Shown: one piece after another, positions 60,898 through 64,000 of the stretch
Numbering within the stretch: position 1 is the stretch's first letter
Layout: every line of letters begins with the position of its first letter
Source of the DNA: Pseudomonas sp. PDM05
Lineage (GTDB): Bacteria > Pseudomonadota > Gammaproteobacteria > Pseudomonadales > Pseudomonadaceae
Direction of reading: 5' to 3'
DNA: 64,000 nucleotides
Assembly: GCF_014851685.1 (NCBI RefSeq)
Contig: NZ_JACVAC010000004.1
Span: 429,002-493,001, forward strand
The notes under the pieces: model-generated
The model's database searches: none
Told to the model about the DNA's origin: nothing
What the model saw: the letters and a program-made list of their open reading frames with translations, nothing else
Translations under genes and position numbers: made by a program

Positions 60898-63384
60898 ATG
60901 ACTGTGCGTTTTCCCTGTAATTCTTCCTATTCATTGCTGAGTAAAGCCGTACGTGTGGCGCTGCTATCGACAGCGATGGGCCTACACGTATTGCCCTTCA
61001 CTGCCATGGCCGCAGACGCGAGTGCCGAACGCCCCCATCAACGCTATGAGATCTCCGCAGGCCCACTGACCGAGGTGCTGAATCAGTTTGCCCGACAGGC
61101 CGGCATCATGCTTTCCAGCACACCTGAGCACACCCAGGGCCTGCATTCGGCAGGACTGCGCGGCGACTATTCGGCCAGAGACGGCCTGAATCTTTTGCTC
61201 CGTGGTTCTGGGTTGCAGGCGGTTTCCGAGGATGACGTCAGCTTCACAGTGCAAGTGACGCCGGAAGATAGCGCACTTACCCTGCCAACCACCGACATCA
61301 AGGGCTTTGCGCTGGGTAATGCCCTGGGCAGCATGGAAGGCTACAACGCGACTCACAGCCAGATTGCGACCAAAACCAGCGCCGCTTTGCTCGAGACCTC
61401 GCAAACCGTCTCGGTGGTCACGCGCGAGCAGATGGACGACCAGGGCTCCCAGACGGTAGCCCAGGCCATGCGTTACACACCGGGCGTATTGACCAACCCC
61501 TATGGGGCGACACACCGGTACGACTACGTGGCAATGCGCGGCTTCAACGACGGCTCGGTAGACAACATTTACCTGGACGGGCTCAAGTCCATGGGCGACA
61601 GCGGCACCTACAGCACGATGCAGGTTGATCCGTATTTCCTCGAGCGAGTGGATATTCTCAAAGGCCCGTCTTCGGTGCTGTACGGGCGCAGTTCGCCGGG
61701 CGGGCTGGTGGCACTGACCAGTAAGAAGCCGTTGTTCGAGCCCTATCATCAAGTACAAGCGACTGTAGGAAGCAACGGGCAACGAGGCATGGGGTTTGAC
61801 TTCAGTGGGCCTGTGGATGACGACAAGCGCATTGCCTACCGACTGACAGGTTTGACGGATAAGTCCGACACCCAGTTTGACCACGCCAAAGAAAAGCGCT
61901 TTGCACTCGCACCGACCGTGAGTATCGACTTCACCGATGATACGTCGCTTGTACTCCAAGCGTACCTACAGCACGACCCTGATGGGGGCTATCACGGGGG
62001 CATGCCGGCAGATGGTGCGTTGCATCAACGTAACGGCCAGCGAATCTCCAGCCATTTCTTCGAAGGTGAACCTGGGCTCGACGGCTATAAGCGTGATCAG
62101 CAGTCGTTTGGGTATCAATTTGAACATCGCTTCAATGATGTCTTCACTGCGCGGCAGAACTTTCGCTATCTGGACTCCAAGGTGCGGCTGGATCAGGTCT
62201 ACGCCTATGGTTGGAGCACGCCGACCGGCAACGAGCTGAACCGCTACTACTCCGGAGGGGACGAGAAGCTGCATGCGTTCATCGTCGACAACATGCTACA
62301 GGCGGAGTTTTTTACCGGCGCAATCAAGCAGACCGTATTGATGGGGGCGGATTATCAGCGACGTAAAACCGTAGTGGACTGGACTAGCGGATCGCTGCAA
62401 CCGATCGATGCGTTCAGCCCTGTTTATGGTAATTCGGCGATCAGCTATTACAGCCCGACCAGCTACCTACGACGGCTGGAGCAGACCGGTGTCTATCTGC
62501 AAGACTTGGTCGAAATGGATAAATGGCGGTTTTCCCTCGGGCTGCGCCAGGACTGGGTAGAGACTTCCGACGAGAACCGAGTCGCTGAGACCGGGCGGCA
62601 GGCAGGCACGCAAATCAGTGATAAACGGACCAAGCTGACTGGGCGTGCAGGTGCGTTGTATCTGTTTGATAACGGCCTGGCGCCCTACGTCAGCTATTCC
62701 GAATCCTTCAATCCCAACTCCTATTCCGATAGCGCAGGTAACCCGCTTGCGCCTACTGACGGGACGCAGTGGGAGGTGGGGCTCAAGTATCAGCCGCCGG
62801 GTACAGACAACCTGTTTACCGCGTCGTGGTTTCGCATCGATCAGGAGAATCTGGCGACCAAACTACCGCAGGAGAACTTCTATCGTGCTGTAGGTGCTGT
62901 TCGCTCCCAGGGGCTTGAGCTGGAAGCACACATGCAAGTGAGCGAAAACCTGAAGCTGTTGGGCAGTTATACCTTCACTGACATCAAATACACGAAGTCG
63001 ATGGTGAGTACTTTGAGTACGGCTGACAATCTGATCGAGAACGAGGGTAACTCTCCGACCCAGGCACCTCGCCACATGGCATCGGTGTGGGCTGACTACG
63101 CATTCAATAGTGGAGCCCTGGACGGATTGCGACTCGGGGGTGGCGTGCGGTATGTGGGCTATAGCTGGGCGGATGCGGAAAACACGATGAAAGTCCCGTC
63201 CTATACCTTGCTTGATGCTTCGGTGGGGTATGACCTGGGCAAGATCGGATTGAAGGGCGTGGATGTACGGATCAATGCCAACAATCTGACCAATGAGACG
63301 TACGTGGCGTCGTGTGCCAGCCTGAACTTCTGTTACCTGGGGGAAGAGCGCAATGTGAGCGCGACAGTCAGCTATCAGTTCTGA
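60898..63384 (+). CDS. TonB-dependent siderophore receptor with signalling domain (FhuA-like)
   Basis: This 828-residue receptor has a signal peptide (cleavage near AMAADAS) and an STN signalling domain (RYEISAGPLTEVLNQFARQAGIMLS). The plug has LETSQTVSVVTREQMDDQGSQTVAQAMRYTPGV and LKGPSSVLYGRSSPGGLVALTSKKP, and the barrel ends in NVSATVSYQF with a terminal Phe. The late motif NLTNETYVASCASLNFCYLGEERN, with two Cys, is that of ferrichrome/hydroxamate receptors. ATG 60898 is used rather than TTG 60892. It ends shortly before the hairpin at 63414-63446, which terminates it and the convergent 5S gene. Confidence 0.93.
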   Translation: MTVRFPCNSSYSLLSKAVRVALLSTAMGLHVLPFTAMAADASAERPHQRYEISAGPLTEVLNQFARQAGIMLSSTPEHTQGLHSAGLRGDYSARDGLNLLLRGSGLQAVSEDDVSFTVQVTPEDSALTLPTTDIKGFALGNALGSMEGYNATHSQIATKTSAALLETSQTVSVVTREQMDDQGSQTVAQAMRYTPGVLTNPYGATHRYDYVAMRGFNDGSVDNIYLDGLKSMGDSGTYSTMQVDPYFLERVDILKGPSSVLYGRSSPGGLVALTSKKPLFEPYHQVQATVGSNGQRGMGFDFSGPVDDDKRIAYRLTGLTDKSDTQFDHAKEKRFALAPTVSIDFTDDTSLVLQAYLQHDPDGGYHGGMPADGALHQRNGQRISSHFFEGEPGLDGYKRDQQSFGYQFEHRFNDVFTARQNFRYLDSKVRLDQVYAYGWSTPTGNELNRYYSGGDEKLHAFIVDNMLQAEFFTGAIKQTVLMGADYQRRKTVVDWTSGSLQPIDAFSPVYGNSAISYYSPTSYLRRLEQTGVYLQDLVEMDKWRFSLGLRQDWVETSDENRVAETGRQAGTQISDKRTKLTGRAGALYLFDNGLAPYVSYSESFNPNSYSDSAGNPLAPTDGTQWEVGLKYQPPGTDNLFTASWFRIDQENLATKLPQENFYRAVGAVRSQGLELEAHMQVSENLKLLGSYTFTDIKYTKSMVSTLSTADNLIENEGNSPTQAPRHMASVWADYAFNSGALDGLRLGGGVRYVGYSWADAENTMKVPSYTLLDASVGYDLGKIGLKGVDVRINANNLTNETYVASCASLNFCYLGEERNVSATVSYQF

Positions 63385-63413
63385 TCCGTTACGGTTCAAG
63401 GCCCTTAAACGAC

Positions 63414-63446
63414 AAAACCCCTGTCTGCGTTAGCAGACAGGGGTTT
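63414..63446. terminator. bidirectional terminator, receptor gene / rRNA operon
   Basis: Fourteen-base perfect arms AAACCCCTGTCTGC and complement flank a GTTA loop, with A and T runs at the outer ends. It follows the receptor gene on the plus strand and the second 5S gene on the minus strand. Confidence 0.85.
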
Positions 63447-63457
63447 CGGAATTCAAT

Positions 63458-63573
63458 CTTGACGATGACCTACTCTCACATGGGGAAACCCCACACTACC
63501 ATCGGCGATGCATCGTTTCACTGCTGAGTTCGGGATGGGATCAGGTGGTTCCAATGCTCTATGGTCGTCAAGA
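63458..63573 (-). rRNA. rrf: 5S rRNA, second tandem copy
   Basis: Reading the minus strand gives the Pseudomonas 5S sequence, with CTTGACGACCATAGAGCATT at the 5' end, CCGAACTCAGCAGTGAAACG inside and GAGAGTAGGTCATCGTCAAG at the 3' end. It is about 116 bases long. Exact ends are estimated from the complementary terminal stem. Confidence 0.95.
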
Positions 63574-63638
63574 AATTCTGTGTACCGGACCGTTGCGTTA
63601 GCAACGTGCCAGTGAAATTCATGGACTTCTACATAAAC

Positions 63639-63673
63639 AAAACCCCTGTTTGCGTTAGCAAACAGGGGCTTTG
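63639..63673 (-). terminator. terminator between the two 5S genes
   Basis: Arms AACCCCTGTTTGC/GCAAACAGGGG flank a GTTA loop, nearly identical to the hairpin at 63414-63446. It lies just past the 3' end of the first 5S gene. Confidence 0.75.
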
Positions 63674-63682
63674 GAATTTAAT

Positions 63683-63798
63683 CTTGACGATGACCTACTC
63701 TCACATGGGGAAACCCCACACTACCATCGGCGATGCATCGTTTCACTGCTGAGTTCGGGATGGGATCAGGTGGTTCCAATGCTCTATGGTCGTCAAGA
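63683..63798 (-). rRNA. rrf: 5S rRNA, first tandem copy
   Basis: The sequence appears identical, as far as I can align it by eye, to the copy at 63458-63573. It lies about 150 bases past the 23S 3' end, as expected for an rRNA operon read on the minus strand. Confidence 0.95.
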
Positions 63799-63946
63799 AA
63801 TTCGGGTACTGAGTCGTGGCTTATGCCTCGCTTCAGCAAATTGGGTATGTGATAGCTTTCGGTGTTTTGTGAGCGTCGAACTTTCGGTTCATTTCGTCTT
63901 CACACACCGCAATCTGGCCTTTCGACGCAAATTGCTTGGGTGTTAT
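63799..63946 (-). other. 23S-5S spacer
   Basis: The spacer of the rRNA operon. I see no tRNA in it. Confidence 0.75.
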
Positions 63947-64000
63947 ATGGTCAAGCCTCACGGGCAATTAGTATTGGTTAGCTCAACGCCTCACAGCGCT
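63947..64000 (-). rRNA. rrl: 23S rRNA, 3' end (runs off window)
   Basis: The minus strand reads GAGCTAACCAATACTAATTG then CCGTGAGGCTTGACCAT, the conserved 3' terminus of Pseudomonas 23S rRNA. The 3' boundary is set by comparison with the known terminal segment. Confidence 0.9.

Noticed and set aside
63799..63946. tRNA between 23S and 5S
   Set aside because: No cloverleaf or conserved TPsiC sequence could be found in the spacer.

Overview
The window looks like chromosome of a Pseudomonas of the fluorescens group. It is GC-rich, with tightly overlapped operons, REP-type hairpins (GTGGGAGCGGGCTTGC type) and Pseudomonas-type 5S/23S rRNA ends. It also carries pga exopolysaccharide genes, two FecI-FecR-TonB receptor loci and a pvf/mgo signalling cluster. 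All calls come from reading the sequence and proteins directly; no database search was run.

Layout. 1-4928 (minus): pgaABC, for export and deacetylation of poly-N-acetylglucosamine (PNAG), with pgaC cut by the window edge. 5216-7492: a DUF945 protein and a small membrane protein. 7587-12613 (minus): a five-gene operon (MarR regulator, FUSC pump, DUF1656, HlyD adaptor, outer-membrane channel) joined by 4-base overlaps, with a palindromic operator next to its promoter. 12781-13026: DUF2789. 13143-31139: a large locus built around a 2,624-residue protein (DUF4347 domain, glycine-rich beta-helix, eighteen 102-residue Ig-like repeats). Around it lie a TolC channel, a sulfotransferase, a family-39 glycosyltransferase, a tail-collar protein, a small DUF6916-like protein, a GNAT enzyme, a PqqD/M50-protease/HlyD fusion, a GAF-HlyD fusion and a third HlyD adaptor. 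No type I ABC exporter lies with it. 31301-34167 (plus): a periplasmic repeat protein and a DUF3142 protein.

34168-37168 is an accessory patch of visibly lower GC. It holds a three-gene cassette (winged-helix protein, AbiEii-like nucleotidyltransferase, PP2C phosphatase) between related palindromic repeats, then a membrane protein between two copies of the 3' end of the neighbouring TonB-receptor gene. I regard this cassette and the ABC-less export locus as the two best candidates for undescribed systems.

37170-41169 (minus): receptor, FecR and FecI with a Fur box. 41244-46460 (minus): a tripartite EmrAB-type efflux operon and a LysR regulator, separated by a REP hairpin. 46514-50162 (minus): a taurine/sulfonate-type ABC uptake operon with a TauD-like dioxygenase, divergent from a GntR regulator. 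51555-57110 (plus): pvfABCD (= mgoBCAD), which makes small N-oxygenated signal molecules. 57148-59028 (minus): a dCache chemoreceptor. 59309-63384 (plus): a second FecI/FecR/receptor set with its own Fur box. 63414-64000 (minus): two tandem 5S rRNA genes, each with a terminator, and the 3' end of a 23S rRNA gene.
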